Under the pieces are notes generated by a model. It did no database searches, was not told where the DNA came from, and saw only the letters and a program-made list of their open reading frames with translations. This document shows, in pieces, positions 1 through 8,663 of a stretch of 64,000 nt of DNA. The position numbers and the translations under genes are program-made. The first letter of the stretch is position 1; the number at the start of each line of letters is the position of its first letter. The DNA lies in NCBI RefSeq assembly GCF_042677205.1, contig NZ_JBHTIU010000003.1, forward strand, positions 62,001-126,000. The letters are read 5' to 3'. Source of the stretch: Paenibacillus_L residui. GTDB lineage: Bacteria > Bacillota > Bacilli > Paenibacillales > NBRC-103111.

Positions 1-1
1 T

Positions 2-451
2 TTCACGATCGATTACCGCCAAATTTACGAGGCCCGTCTGATCGGTGCGGATGCGGTCCTTCTGATAGCTGCCATTCTGACAGCGGAAGAGATGAAGGAG
101 ATGCTGCAAATAAGCAGCGACCTGGGATTGGATGCGCTGGTGGAAGTGCATGACCGGGAAGAGCTGGAGCGGGTCTTGGAGCTGGATGCTTCCTTGATAG
201 GAATCAATAATCGCAATTTGAAGACCTTCGTTACCGATCTGGCGGCGACCGAGTCGCTGATTCGCCATATTCCGCAGGAAGCGACAATCGTCAGCGAAAG
301 CGGCATATCCCGCCCGGAGGAGATCCGTTATTTGCTGGCGTCCGGCGCTCATGCCGTTTTGGTGGGCGAGCATTTTATGAGGCAGCATAATATCGGATGG
401 GCCGTGAAACAGTTGATGGGAGAGCCCGGCACCGAAGAGGTGGCGAGATGA
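2..451 (+). CDS. trpC: Indole-3-glycerol phosphate synthase, C-terminal part
   Basis: Cytoplasmic TIM-barrel enzyme that closes the indole ring to give indole-3-glycerol phosphate in tryptophan synthesis. Only the last 149 or so residues are inside the window and the reading frame is open from base 2, so the start lies to the left. Recognisable family motifs are EARLIGADAVLLIAAIL near the beginning, GINNRNLKTF, SESGISRPEE and the phosphate-binding end LVGEHFMR. The stop codon overlaps the trpF start as ATGA, which points to translational coupling. The downstream order trpF-trpB-trpA confirms the identity. Confidence 0.96.
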   Translation, partial: FTIDYRQIYEARLIGADAVLLIAAILTAEEMKEMLQISSDLGLDALVEVHDREELERVLELDASLIGINNRNLKTFVTDLAATESLIRHIPQEATIVSESGISRPEEIRYLLASGAHAVLVGEHFMRQHNIGWAVKQLMGEPGTEEVAR

Positions 452-1122
452 TCCGCCCAGCGGTTAAAATTTGCGGATTGCAGACGGTCGAAGCGGTCCG
501 CTCGATTCTTTCCTTGCCGATAGAGTATATCGGTTTTGTTTTTGCCCCGAGCAAGAGAAGAGTGACCGGCCGCCAGGCCGCAGAGATGACCGGGGAATTG
601 GTGAGGGAGCGGGAACAGGGAAGGCCGGCTCCCGCATCCGTTGGAGTCTTCGTCAATCCTGAACCGGAAGAGCTTGAAGAGATACTGAAGATCGTTCCGT
701 TGGATGTTATACAGCTCCATGGACGGGAATCCCCCGAATATTGCCATCAAGTGAAGGAGAGATTCGGGACAGGATTGTTCAAAGCCGTCTCGATCTCCAT
801 GTCGCAGACCGCTTCTCCCGCAGATCTCGTATTGCCCTTCGCCGGCTCGGCGGATGCCATATTATTGGACACATATGATCCTGTACATGGCGGAGGCAGC
901 GGGAAAACCTTCAACTGGAAGGTCATTCCCGATTATTTGGAGCTGACCCGGGCCGCAGGAATGAAATTGATCGTTGCAGGAGGCTTAACCCCCGATAATG
1001 TGAGCGGACTGATCTCTGCATACCAACCTGACGGAGTGGATGTTTCCAGCGGGGTGGAGACGGAAGGACAGAAGGATATAGCTAAAATCAAACAGTTTGT
1101 GGAAAGGGTGAAAAGCCGATGA
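448..1122 (+). CDS. trpF: Phosphoribosylanthranilate isomerase
   Basis: Isomerises phosphoribosylanthranilate to CdRP, the step before TrpC; cytoplasmic TIM barrel of 224 residues, normal for the family. Visible motifs are VKICGLQT at the N terminus (catalytic Cys), IGFVFAPSKR, VIQLHGRE, LLDTYDP and VAGGLTPDNV. The start is placed at the ATG overlapping the trpC stop, because the in-frame ATG at 397 would overlap trpC by more than 50 bases and add residues with no family counterpart. It overlaps trpB by four bases in the same ATGA fashion. Confidence 0.96.
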   Translation: MIRPAVKICGLQTVEAVRSILSLPIEYIGFVFAPSKRRVTGRQAAEMTGELVREREQGRPAPASVGVFVNPEPEELEEILKIVPLDVIQLHGRESPEYCHQVKERFGTGLFKAVSISMSQTASPADLVLPFAGSADAILLDTYDPVHGGGSGKTFNWKVIPDYLELTRAAGMKLIVAGGLTPDNVSGLISAYQPDGVDVSSGVETEGQKDIAKIKQFVERVKSR

Positions 1123-2315
1123 CTCAGGTCCCGGATCAATATGGCCGGTATGGCAAATTCGGAGGACGCTATGTTCCCGAAACATTAATGAACGCACTGC
1201 TGGAGCTGGAAGAAGCTTTTACACATTACATGAAGGATCCCGAATTTTTAAGCGAGGTCCGATATTTGCTTAAACAGTACTCGGGCAGACCTACACCGCT
1301 GTACTTTGCGGAACGGTTAACCGGGCATCTGGGCGGAGCCAAAATCTATTTGAAGCGCGAGGATTTGAATCATACCGGCGCACATAAAATCAACAATACG
1401 ATCGGACAGGCCGTTCTGGCGAAGCGAATGGGGAAGAAGAAAATCATTGCCGAAACGGGAGCCGGTCAGCACGGGGTGGCTACGGCGACTATTGCCGCAC
1501 TTCTCGGGCTGGAATGCAAGGTGTTCATGGGCGAGGAAGATACCAAGCGCCAGCAGCTGAATGTTTTCCGGATGAAATTGCTCGGCACAGAGGTCGTTCC
1601 GGTCACTTCCGGTTCGAGAACGTTGAAGGATGCCTGCAACGAAACACTTCGTTATTGGGCGGCAAATGTAGAGGATACGTATTATGTGCTGGGCAGCGTC
1701 ACGGGCCCTCATCCGTATCCGAAGATGGTGCGCGATTTTCAGCGAATTATTGGCGATGAATCCAGGGAACAGATATTGGAAACGGAAGGAAGGCTTCCGG
1801 ATTTGGTCATCGCCTGTGTAGGCGGCGGAAGCAATGCGATGGGGATGTTCTATCCTTTCGTACAGGATTCGGAGGTTCGCTTGATGGGAGTCGAGGCGGC
1901 AGGGGCCGGGATCGATACCGATGAGCATGCGGCCACGATGACCAAAGGTACGCCGGGGGTCTTCCAGGGCTCGCTGAGCTTCGTTCTTCAGGATGAATAT
2001 GGCCAGGTGCAGCCCGCTCATTCGATTTCCGCCGGACTGGATTATCCGGGAATCGGACCGGAGCATGCCTACTTGAAGGACAGCGGCCGGGCGGAATACG
2101 TGCCGATCACGGACCGGGAGGCATTGGATGCCCTGCAATTGCTCAGCCGCAAGGAAGGAATTATTCCCGCCCTGGAAAGCGCCCATGCAGTAGCCCAGGC
2201 GGTAAAAATAGCTCCGACGATGTCCCCTGATCAAACGATTATAGTCAGCCTCTCCGGCCGGGGCGATAAAGATGTGGAGTCGATCATGAAGTACTTGGGA
2301 GGGGATGGACAATGA
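1119..2315 (+). CDS. trpB: Tryptophan synthase beta subunit
   Basis: PLP enzyme that condenses indole with serine to give tryptophan, in an alpha2-beta2 complex with TrpA. 398 residues, usual length. Motifs: YGKFGGRYVPETL at the N terminus, HTGAHKINN with the PLP-binding lysine, ETGAGQHG for the substrate carboxylate site and CVGGGSNAMG for the PLP phosphate loop. Both ends overlap neighbouring genes by four bases (ATGA), so trpF, trpB and trpA are probably translationally coupled. Confidence 0.98.
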   Translation: MTQVPDQYGRYGKFGGRYVPETLMNALLELEEAFTHYMKDPEFLSEVRYLLKQYSGRPTPLYFAERLTGHLGGAKIYLKREDLNHTGAHKINNTIGQAVLAKRMGKKKIIAETGAGQHGVATATIAALLGLECKVFMGEEDTKRQQLNVFRMKLLGTEVVPVTSGSRTLKDACNETLRYWAANVEDTYYVLGSVTGPHPYPKMVRDFQRIIGDESREQILETEGRLPDLVIACVGGGSNAMGMFYPFVQDSEVRLMGVEAAGAGIDTDEHAATMTKGTPGVFQGSLSFVLQDEYGQVQPAHSISAGLDYPGIGPEHAYLKDSGRAEYVPITDREALDALQLLSRKEGIIPALESAHAVAQAVKIAPTMSPDQTIIVSLSGRGDKDVESIMKYLGGDGQ

Positions 2316-3118
2316 ATCTTATTGACGAACGTTTCGCGTCACTTAAGGAACAGGGACAAACTGCCCTCATGCCGTTCATATCCGTTGGCGATCCGGACTT
2401 GGCCACTTCGGTGGACATTATTCTCGAGCTGGAAAAAGCGGGAGCCGATATGGTCGAGCTGGGTGTCCCCTATTCAGACCCGTTGGCGGACGGGCCGGTG
2501 ATTCAGCGTTCCTCGCTGAGAGCGCTGCAGCACCGGGTCACAATTGTCGACTGCATTCGCATTGCACGGCAATGCCGCGACCGAGGCAGCAAGCTGCCGT
2601 TTATTATTTTCACCTACTACAATCCGGTGCTGCAGCTTGGGCTGGAAAGATTTTTCGAATTGCTGCGCGAGAACGACGTGAGCGGCATCATTATCCCGGA
2701 TCTGCCGCTGGAAGAGAACGGGCAGGTGCTGGAGCTGTCGAGACAGTATAACATTCATCTGATTCCGCTCGTCGCCCCGACCTCCAATGACCGGATCCAG
2801 CGAATTACTTCGCAAGCCGCCGGTTTTATCTATTGCGTCTCTTCGCTGGGCGTTACCGGAACCCGTTCGCAATTTTTCGAGGGTATTGATTCATTCCTTG
2901 ATACGGTTAAGCGATCCACCGAGGTGCCGATAGCGATCGGGTTCGGGATCTCTTCCCGGGAGCAGGTCGACAATTTTTCCAAAAAGTGTGACGGAGTCGT
3001 GGTCGGCAGTGCGATTGTCCGCAAAATCGAAGAAACACTCCCGCTTTTAAGCCAGGAAGAGACAAAATCGGCCGGTCTCTTGCAAATTCGTGAATTTGTG
3101 CGACAATTAAAAGCGTAA
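2312..3118 (+). CDS. trpA: Tryptophan synthase alpha subunit
   Basis: Cleaves indole-3-glycerol phosphate to indole and glyceraldehyde-3-phosphate and channels indole to TrpB. 268 residues. Motifs: FISVGDPD, MVELGVPYSDPLADGP with the catalytic Glu and Asp, IIPDLPLEE, and the phosphate-binding FGISSREQV and VVVGSAIV. The start overlaps the trpB stop. It is the last trp gene; hisC follows within 30 bases without a terminator, so the transcript very probably continues. Confidence 0.97.
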   Translation: MNLIDERFASLKEQGQTALMPFISVGDPDLATSVDIILELEKAGADMVELGVPYSDPLADGPVIQRSSLRALQHRVTIVDCIRIARQCRDRGSKLPFIIFTYYNPVLQLGLERFFELLRENDVSGIIIPDLPLEENGQVLELSRQYNIHLIPLVAPTSNDRIQRITSQAAGFIYCVSSLGVTGTRSQFFEGIDSFLDTVKRSTEVPIAIGFGISSREQVDNFSKKCDGVVVGSAIVRKIEETLPLLSQEETKSAGLLQIREFVRQLKA

Positions 3119-3146
3119 CTTATTTTTTCATATTGGGGTGTTGGCC

Positions 3147-4247
3147 GTGCAGCCGAAGAAGAATATCGTTCATTTACCGGTCTATCAGCCGGGTAAACCT
3201 ATTGAAGAAGTGAAGAGAGAACTGGGGCTCACGGAAGTCATCAAGCTGGCTTCCAACGAGAATCCGTTCGGATGCTCCGAGAAAGCTAAGGAAGCGATAG
3301 CTTCGGAAATAGCAAACACAAGCCTTTATCCGGACGGCGGTGCCGTTGAATTAACCGCGGCTTTGGCCGAGCATCTCGGGGTCGAGCCGAATCAAATCAT
3401 TTTCGGCGCCGGTTCGGATGAAGTCATTTTGATGATCTCCCGCGCATACTTTGAAGCCGGGGACGAAACGGTCATGGCTTCCCATACCTTCCCGCAGTAT
3501 AAGCACAATGCGGAAATCGAGGGAGCGGTTTGTATCGAGGTTCCTCTTCAAGACGGGACCCATGATCTGGAAGCCATGCTCGAAGCGATTACGGAGCGGA
3601 CGAAAGTCGTTTGGATCTGTAATCCGAATAATCCGACCGGAACGATGGTTACGCATGAGCAGATTGAAGCGTTTATGAAGAAGGCGCCCTCCAACGTATT
3701 GGTTGTGCTGGATGAAGCTTATGCCGAATACAATACGACATCGGAATACCCGGACGGCTTCCGGCTTCTGAAGACCTATCCGAATCTTATTTTGCTTCGC
3801 ACTTTTTCCAAAATATACGGTTTGGCTTCACTAAGAATCGGATACGGCGTAGGGCATCCGGATGTCATTCGTTCGATCAATCAAGTGAGAGAGCCTTTCA
3901 ATACGTCTCGATTCGGTCAAGCGGCCGCTCTGGCTGCCGTTAAGGATCAAGCTTTCATTGACCGCTGCCGCGAGGAGAATGCGGCCGGCATTCGTTATTT
4001 GACCGGAGAATTTGCCCGGATGGGCTTGTCCTATTATCCGGCGCATGGAAATTTCATCATGGTGGACGTCAAGCGGTCGGCTGCGGATGTATTCAACGGA
4101 CTGCTGCGCCAAGGCTTCATTGTCCGTGGGGGCCATCAGCTGGATTTCCCGACCAAAATTAGAGTGACCGTAGGAAGCCAAGAGCAGAATGAGAAATTCA
4201 TCCGGGCGCTCGAGAACGTATTGGCGGAAATCGGAGTGGAAGCATAA
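3147..4247 (+). CDS. hisC: Histidinol-phosphate aminotransferase (also aromatic aminotransferase)
   Basis: Class I/II PLP aminotransferase. In Bacillus the HisC of this locus serves both histidine and Tyr/Phe synthesis, which fits its place between trpA and tyrA. Motifs: KLASNENPFG at the N terminus, ICNPNNPTGT, LDEAYAEY and the PLP lysine in TFSKIYGLASLRIGYG. The GTG at 3147 is preferred because GGGGTG lies six bases upstream; GTG 3138 and TTG 3141 are in frame and would add up to three residues. The stop directly abuts the tyrA start. Confidence 0.95.
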   Translation: MQPKKNIVHLPVYQPGKPIEEVKRELGLTEVIKLASNENPFGCSEKAKEAIASEIANTSLYPDGGAVELTAALAEHLGVEPNQIIFGAGSDEVILMISRAYFEAGDETVMASHTFPQYKHNAEIEGAVCIEVPLQDGTHDLEAMLEAITERTKVVWICNPNNPTGTMVTHEQIEAFMKKAPSNVLVVLDEAYAEYNTTSEYPDGFRLLKTYPNLILLRTFSKIYGLASLRIGYGVGHPDVIRSINQVREPFNTSRFGQAAALAAVKDQAFIDRCREENAAGIRYLTGEFARMGLSYYPAHGNFIMVDVKRSAADVFNGLLRQGFIVRGGHQLDFPTKIRVTVGSQEQNEKFIRALENVLAEIGVEA

Positions 4248-5357
4248 GTGGGCTTTATAAAGGACGAAGCTAAGACCATTTCGATCTTTGGCGTCGGATT
4301 AATGGGGGGATCGCTGGCTCTTTGCTTTAAAGGAAAGCCGGGCCTGCGGGTAGTGGGCCATTCCCCCAATCCGGCCTCCGTGAACAAATATTTGGAACGG
4401 GGAGTCGTCGATGAAGCAACGACTTCGTTCGAGCAGGCGGCCTGCGATGCCGACTATATTTTTCTATGCGTTCCCGTAGGTCAACTGGAGCCTTATCTGG
4501 AGCGTTTAAGCAACCTGCCGCTGAAGCCGGGCTGCATCATTACCGATGTAGGCAGCACCAAAGCATCGGTTATGGATTACGCGCGCAAGCTGCAGTTTAA
4601 GGACGCTTATTTCATAGGGGGCCATCCGATGGCCGGCTCGGAGCGGTCCGGGGTGGAGGCCGCTTCCAGCTATTTGTACGAGAATGCTTTCTATGTACTA
4701 ACTCCCCTGGAATCCACTCCTGAAGAGGTTTACGGCAGGCTGGAGAACCTTCTGCGCTGGACGAAGGCTCATGTTGTCCGGATGGATTCCGGGCTTCACG
4801 ACGATATCGTCGGCGCCATCAGCCATCTTCCGCATATTATTGCGGTTGCTTTAGTGAATCAAATTGCGGCCTACAATAAGGACAATCCTTATTATGAGCG
4901 TCTGGCCGCCGGGGGATTCCGCGATATTACCCGGATTGCCTCCGGAGATCCGGTCATGTGGAGGGACATTCTCGTTCATAATCGGAAGGTTCTGCTGGAC
5001 TTGCTTAAGGATTGGAATCGGCAGATGGAGCATTTTGTTCAATTGCTGGAGGCGGCGGACGGGCCGGGGATCGAGCAGGAGTTTATCCGTGCCGGACAAT
5101 TTCGCGGGCAGCTTCCGGAGAGGCGCAAGGGAGTTCTAACCTCTCTCTATGATCTGTATGTGGACGTTCCCGATCACCCGGGCATTGTCGGCAGTATAGC
5201 CACACAGCTCGGTAATGAAGGAATCAACCTGCGCAACATTCAAATTATCGAAAGCCGCGCGGATGTCCCCGGGGTACTCAGGCTTTCCTTCGATAATGAG
5301 AAGGATTATGAGAAAGCGGCAAATTTGCTCAAAGAGCAATATACGGTTCATCAATAG
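4248..5357 (+). CDS. tyrA: Prephenate dehydrogenase with ACT domain
   Basis: Oxidatively decarboxylates prephenate to 4-hydroxyphenylpyruvate for tyrosine synthesis, using NAD. 369 residues. The N-terminal Rossmann fold shows IFGVGLMGGSLAL; then come DVGSTKASV, GGHPMAGSERSGV (prephenate-binding) and AISHLPHIIA. A C-terminal ACT domain from about residue 300 (VDVPDHPGIVGSIA) suggests amino acid feedback control. GTG start immediately after the hisC stop. It is the last gene of the operon and is followed by a clear terminator; aroE, the next gene in B. subtilis, is absent. Confidence 0.96.
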   Translation: MGFIKDEAKTISIFGVGLMGGSLALCFKGKPGLRVVGHSPNPASVNKYLERGVVDEATTSFEQAACDADYIFLCVPVGQLEPYLERLSNLPLKPGCIITDVGSTKASVMDYARKLQFKDAYFIGGHPMAGSERSGVEAASSYLYENAFYVLTPLESTPEEVYGRLENLLRWTKAHVVRMDSGLHDDIVGAISHLPHIIAVALVNQIAAYNKDNPYYERLAAGGFRDITRIASGDPVMWRDILVHNRKVLLDLLKDWNRQMEHFVQLLEAADGPGIEQEFIRAGQFRGQLPERRKGVLTSLYDLYVDVPDHPGIVGSIATQLGNEGINLRNIQIIESRADVPGVLRLSFDNEKDYEKAANLLKEQYTVHQ

Positions 5358-5374
5358 TTTTCCGGATAGGTAGG

Positions 5375-5403
5375 AAGCAGGCTTTGGACAAGCCTGCTTT
5401 TTC
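5375..5403 (+). terminator. Intrinsic terminator of the trp-hisC-tyrA operon
   Basis: Perfect 10-bp stem, AAGCAGGCTT with AAGCCTGCTT, a five-base loop and a following T run. It lies 18 bases after the tyrA stop. Confidence 0.9.
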
Positions 5404-5476
5404 CATGGGAAATAAGTTCTTGGAAGGTTGCGCTATTTTAATTACAAAAAAATATAAAACGTTTTCAAAAAAACCA

Positions 5477-5505
5477 TTGACAAAATGAAAACGGATTCAT
5501 ATAAT
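5477..5505 (+). promoter_or_regulatory. Consensus sigma-A promoter
   Basis: TTGACA, a 17-base spacer and TATAAT: a perfect match to both boxes at ideal spacing, in AT-rich DNA. It faces the sigma factor gene, but a strong terminator lies only about 55 bases downstream (5561-5590), so its main product should be a short RNA. Confidence 0.85.
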
Positions 5506-5511
5506 AAAAGT

Positions 5512-5590
5512 ACAGTATGGTTTCTCTCCACTCCTATCCGAATATTTGCACGATGTGCAGCCGCCGATTCAATCGGCGGTTCTTTTTTTT
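5512..5590 (+). ncRNA. Candidate small RNA or attenuated leader, about 80 nt
   Basis: Expected transcript between the consensus promoter at 5477-5505 and a perfect terminator hairpin (CCGCCGAT, loop TCA, ATCGGCGG at 5561-5579) with a run of eight Ts. A small hairpin GCAC-GAT-GTGC lies just before the terminator. A reading frame crosses this stretch (5485-5970), but it runs through promoter, terminator and poly-T and has no ribosome site, so I do not call a protein. I do not recognise the RNA family. It may be a free sRNA, or an attenuator controlling read-through into the sigma factor operon about 380 bases downstream. Confidence 0.5.
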
Positions 5591-5887
5591 GTTTAATAAA
5601 AGTGTCGAAAATAGGCTTGGTGCATGATCAAAGGGAATCTCGGTCACATCGTGAGGAAAGGCGTTTAATCTACAGCAAGCTTAATCAATATAATTCTACA
5701 TTTTTTTTTGAAAATGTTGGCGAAAAAGAAGGAATTATTGAATTTACCGCGAATAACTATATCAACATGTATTTGTCCGTGGCAATCTTATACATCCTCC
5801 GATCCCTGTCAGCATACAGTAATGGCAGGGCTTCGGAAGTTTTGTCATTTTTCAGAAGCTATGAACGTAAAATTTTGATCGTGGTGC

Positions 5888-5914
5888 GCAACTTTTTCCT
5901 CCCCAGCAGAGTAC
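5888..5914 (+). promoter_or_regulatory. Possible ECF-type autoregulatory promoter
   Basis: GCAAC followed directly by a T run, then GTAC 18 bases further on, just upstream of the ECF sigma gene. This resembles the AAC-type -35 box of ECF promoters, but the -10 element is weak and the spacing slightly long. Autoregulation of ECF operons is common, so this is the likely place for such a promoter. The rest of 5591-5887 shows no other recognisable signal. Confidence 0.25.
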
Positions 5915-5966
5915 AACAGGATAGGAGGCTGGGATTAACGAACGAGGATCGCAAGGAGGATCGTTT

Positions 5967-6560
5967 GTGATGACCGATTCCCAGTTGATTAGAGAAATTA
6001 AAGATGGAAATGTGGAACTTTATTCCGAATTAATGCAGCGTTATGAACGGAAGATTTTTACATTTGTGTTTCACATGCTCAAGAGCGCCGGCTTGGAAGC
6101 GATGGCAGACGATTTGTGTCAAGAATCGTTCTACAAAGCTTATCGAAGCTTGTCCACTTTTCGCGAAGTAGAAGCTTCCTTCTCCACCTGGTTATATACC
6201 ATTGCGCGGAATACCGTATTGAGCGAGCTTCGCAGGCATAAGCATGTCAAGGTTTCGCTAGAACAAAGCGGACATACTCCGCAAGCTGCTTCGGAAACAC
6301 TTCCCGAGCAGACGGTTCTTCGCAATGAGAAGGTTTCGATGGTCCGCAGAGCCATTAACAATCTCCCGGAGAAACAGAGGTCTGCCCTTATTTTGCGGGA
6401 GTACGACCAGTTGGACTATCAGGAAATCGCGAATATTCTTGGACAGACGGTCAGTGCGGTGAAGTCGTTGTTGTTTCGCGCAAGGGCCAGTGTCAGGATG
6501 CAGCTCGAGCCGTACGTTCTTGATCCCATCTTGACTGATATTGAAGGGATGAATCGTTAA
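5967..6560 (+). CDS. ECF-family RNA polymerase sigma factor (SigW-like)
   Basis: Group 4 sigma factor directing RNA polymerase to a stress or envelope regulon. 197 residues. Region 2 covers about residues 20-90 (DDLCQESFYKAYRSL, FSTWLYTIARN); region 4 covers about 125-185 (NLPEKQRSALILREY, YQEIANILGQTVSAVKSLLFRAR). AGGAGG lies seven bases before the GTG at 5967; the ATG at 5970 is an equally possible start. The stop overlaps the start of the anti-sigma gene by one base, so the two should be made together. It occupies the place of aroE/ypiA in B. subtilis. Confidence 0.92.
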   Translation: MMTDSQLIREIKDGNVELYSELMQRYERKIFTFVFHMLKSAGLEAMADDLCQESFYKAYRSLSTFREVEASFSTWLYTIARNTVLSELRRHKHVKVSLEQSGHTPQAASETLPEQTVLRNEKVSMVRRAINNLPEKQRSALILREYDQLDYQEIANILGQTVSAVKSLLFRARASVRMQLEPYVLDPILTDIEGMNR

Positions 6561-7186
6561 TGAATTGTGCCGAGGTTCAGGATCTCATCGAGATTTATAC
6601 CGATCTTCCTCCGGACGATGAACGGCGTTTGCGTGTGGATGAGCACGTTAACCATTGTACGGATTGCAAGAATGAACTCCAGATATGGATTGAGAGTGCC
6701 GAATGGATCGCCAGGGAGGAGGCCTCGCCTTCGTCTCGTCCGGCAGCGATGGAAGGCCCTGAGTTTTCCAGTCGGGTCATGAACCGGATTTACGAGCAGG
6801 AGAGCTGGAGAACGCCGGTTTCCGATCGAATCTACTCCATTTCCTATAAGGTAAGACGCAGGCTGACCGCATTCATTTCGTTTTGCTTGGCGCTGTTTAT
6901 GTTTAGCTTTCTGTATTCCTTGGTCTATCGCCCGGCACCCGAATCCCAACCGGTGGAAAGCGGGATATTTGGTTTCCATCAGGCGGTCAGCGCGGCTGAC
7001 AATTATGCGGAGCCCTCGCTCCACACTCAGGTTATGATGCAAAGCGCCTCTTCCAAGACGGCCATAATCGAGCCGCTCAAGCTGGGGCCGATTCAGACTT
7101 ATCCTGACTACTTGCTAGTCATTTCCTTCCTGGGTTTAATTGCCGCATTGCTGATCATGAATTGGCTTTCCCGAATAAGAGCATAG
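6560..7186 (+). CDS. Zinc-type transmembrane anti-sigma factor
   Basis: Partner of the ECF sigma factor encoded just upstream; it should hold the sigma at the membrane until released. 208 residues. The N-terminal cytoplasmic part has a zinc anti-sigma motif His29-x3-Cys33-x2-Cys36, as in RsiW-type proteins. A membrane segment lies at about residues 100-120 (FISFCLALFMFSFLYSLVY). A second hydrophobic segment at the C terminus (YLLVISFLGLIAALLIMNWL) is unusual for a single-pass anti-sigma and would put the C terminus back inside. A terminator follows at once. Confidence 0.88.
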   Translation: MNCAEVQDLIEIYTDLPPDDERRLRVDEHVNHCTDCKNELQIWIESAEWIAREEASPSSRPAAMEGPEFSSRVMNRIYEQESWRTPVSDRIYSISYKVRRRLTAFISFCLALFMFSFLYSLVYRPAPESQPVESGIFGFHQAVSAADNYAEPSLHTQVMMQSASSKTAIIEPLKLGPIQTYPDYLLVISFLGLIAALLIMNWLSRIRA

Positions 7187-7192
7187 GACGAC

Positions 7193-7218
7193 CGCTCCCA
7201 TTAGGGGGCGTTTTTTTT
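7193..7218 (+). terminator. Terminator of the sigma/anti-sigma operon
   Basis: Stem CGCTCCC with GGGGGCG (one G-T pair), loop ATTA, then eight Ts. It begins seven bases after the stop codon. The stretch from here to 7471 holds no gene that I can see. Confidence 0.88.
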
Positions 7219-7471
7219 CTCTTGCGGGATAGGGTGATTTTATACCGAAATTAATGTATTTGCAGGCGTCTCCCCGAGTGCTCTGAATCGCTCTAAATTG
7301 ATGCATCATCGCAGGAATTTGTCTTCAATAACGGCGGGCGGCTACTAGGGTCATAAGTCATTTTATACGGCTTCTTTACCAAGGGTGGTTCCATGCATTA
7401 TCCAAACAAGGAATATGTTGTCAAAAACCGTTCATACTAACAACAAAAAGAATGAACGGAGGCATCCGGTA

Positions 7472-8599
7472 ATGAATCTCGCAGATATGTTAAGCTATGC
7501 CGACATACGTGAGTTAAGCCATATCGCTCGAACTTATGCCTGCGAATGCAGCACGAACTCCAAGAACGAGCTGATTCAATCGATTCTGTCGAGCATTGGC
7601 CGCAAGGAAGTGTTTGAGCAGCAGGTAGGAGGGCTATCCATGGAGGATATCCGTTTTCTTAACTCCCTGCTGTTTGAGAGGCGGGATTTATTCAGTTTGG
7701 AAGAATTACTGGCGCGCGCGAACCAGACCCGATTCGTTAAAGAAGAAGCATCCGACTGGAATCCGCGAGATACGATAGTGAAGTTTAAACATAGGGGTTG
7801 GTTATTTAATGGACATTCCCAACAGACGAGATATCTTTTTCAAGTCCCGCAAGATTTGAAACGTAAAATCGGTGAAGCCTTAACCAAGCAATTTGCGGCA
7901 AAGCTGCAATACATTGGTACCGATCCGACGGTCTACCGGGATGAGCAGGAGCTGCTTGTTCAAGATTTGTCGGCATTGCTGCGTTATTTGCAGCAGCAGG
8001 AGGTGCAATTGTCGGCAGACGGGTATATTTATAAACGGAATCTTCAGCAATTGCTGGAGAGCTTTGCCGTTCAGGAAGAGCAGGTCGGGCGGACAGCTTG
8101 GCGTTTTGGCTACGGGAGACGTTTTAAGGAATATCCTAACCGCTTTTCCCTTATATATGATTATTGCTATTATCAGGGCTTGATCACGGAAGAGCAGCAG
8201 GTCCTGGAGCTTACACTTGAGGGGCGAAAGAGGCTGGAACAAGGCCGGACGGAGGATGTTCAGGATATTTATCATTTTTGGCTGAGACTGTACAAAGGAG
8301 CTATCCCCAATCTGCAGTCGCTGGTGCAATGGATTGACAGACTGGCCCATTCGTGGGTAACGGTCGCTTCTCTGGAGCAGGTTCTCGTCCCCCTTATCAA
8401 GCCATTCTACTACGATGCTCCAGAGTCTATATTGAATCATCGCATTCTCCAAATGATGATGCATATCGGCTTGATTAAAATCGGGGAAGAGGAAGGGCTC
8501 GGCAGGGTCGTGATGATGACCAAGCTTGGCAGCGGCGTCATTAAAGGCACCTATGTAAAGGAAGAGGATAAAATAGAACTGCCGATTGACAAGCCTTAA
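7472..8599 (+). CDS. Uncharacterised winged-helix-like protein
   Basis: 375-residue soluble protein that I cannot assign to a characterised family. The first 45 residues (LSYADIRELSHIARTY then KNELIQSI) look like a SAP/Rho-N type helical extension that often contacts nucleic acid. The rest alternates helices and short strands in blocks that suggest repeated winged-helix domains, as in helicase-associated proteins. No helicase or nuclease motif is present. The start is set at the ATG with GGAGG nine bases upstream; the frame is open from 7385 but the extra residues look random. The promoter for the next gene lies inside its last codons. Confidence 0.75.
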   Translation: MNLADMLSYADIRELSHIARTYACECSTNSKNELIQSILSSIGRKEVFEQQVGGLSMEDIRFLNSLLFERRDLFSLEELLARANQTRFVKEEASDWNPRDTIVKFKHRGWLFNGHSQQTRYLFQVPQDLKRKIGEALTKQFAAKLQYIGTDPTVYRDEQELLVQDLSALLRYLQQQEVQLSADGYIYKRNLQQLLESFAVQEEQVGRTAWRFGYGRRFKEYPNRFSLIYDYCYYQGLITEEQQVLELTLEGRKRLEQGRTEDVQDIYHFWLRLYKGAIPNLQSLVQWIDRLAHSWVTVASLEQVLVPLIKPFYYDAPESILNHRILQMMMHIGLIKIGEEEGLGRVVMMTKLGSGVIKGTYVKEEDKIELPIDKP

Positions 8600-8614
8600 C
8601 GGGCTTGCTACAAT
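8586..8614 (+). promoter_or_regulatory. Sigma-A promoter for the carbonic-anhydrase-like gene, with a dyad in the spacer
   Basis: TTGACA, 17 bases, TACAAT. The -35 box overlaps the last codons of the upstream gene. The spacer carries an inverted repeat, CAAGCC and GGCTTG separated by six bases, which could be an operator or a weak hairpin. Confidence 0.75.
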
Positions 8615-8663
8615 CACACCCGAACCTGTAAGTCGTACATCCAAACTGATCGGAGTGAAGCGA

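Noticed and set aside
5485..5970. 161-residue open frame upstream of the sigma factor
   Set aside because: It crosses a consensus promoter, a perfect terminator and poly-T runs, has no ribosome site and a composition unlike the neighbours.
7385..7471. 29-residue N-terminal extension of the unknown protein before the carbonic-anhydrase-like gene
   Set aside because: A strong GGAGG at correct spacing supports the ATG at 7472, and the extension is preceded by no ribosome site.
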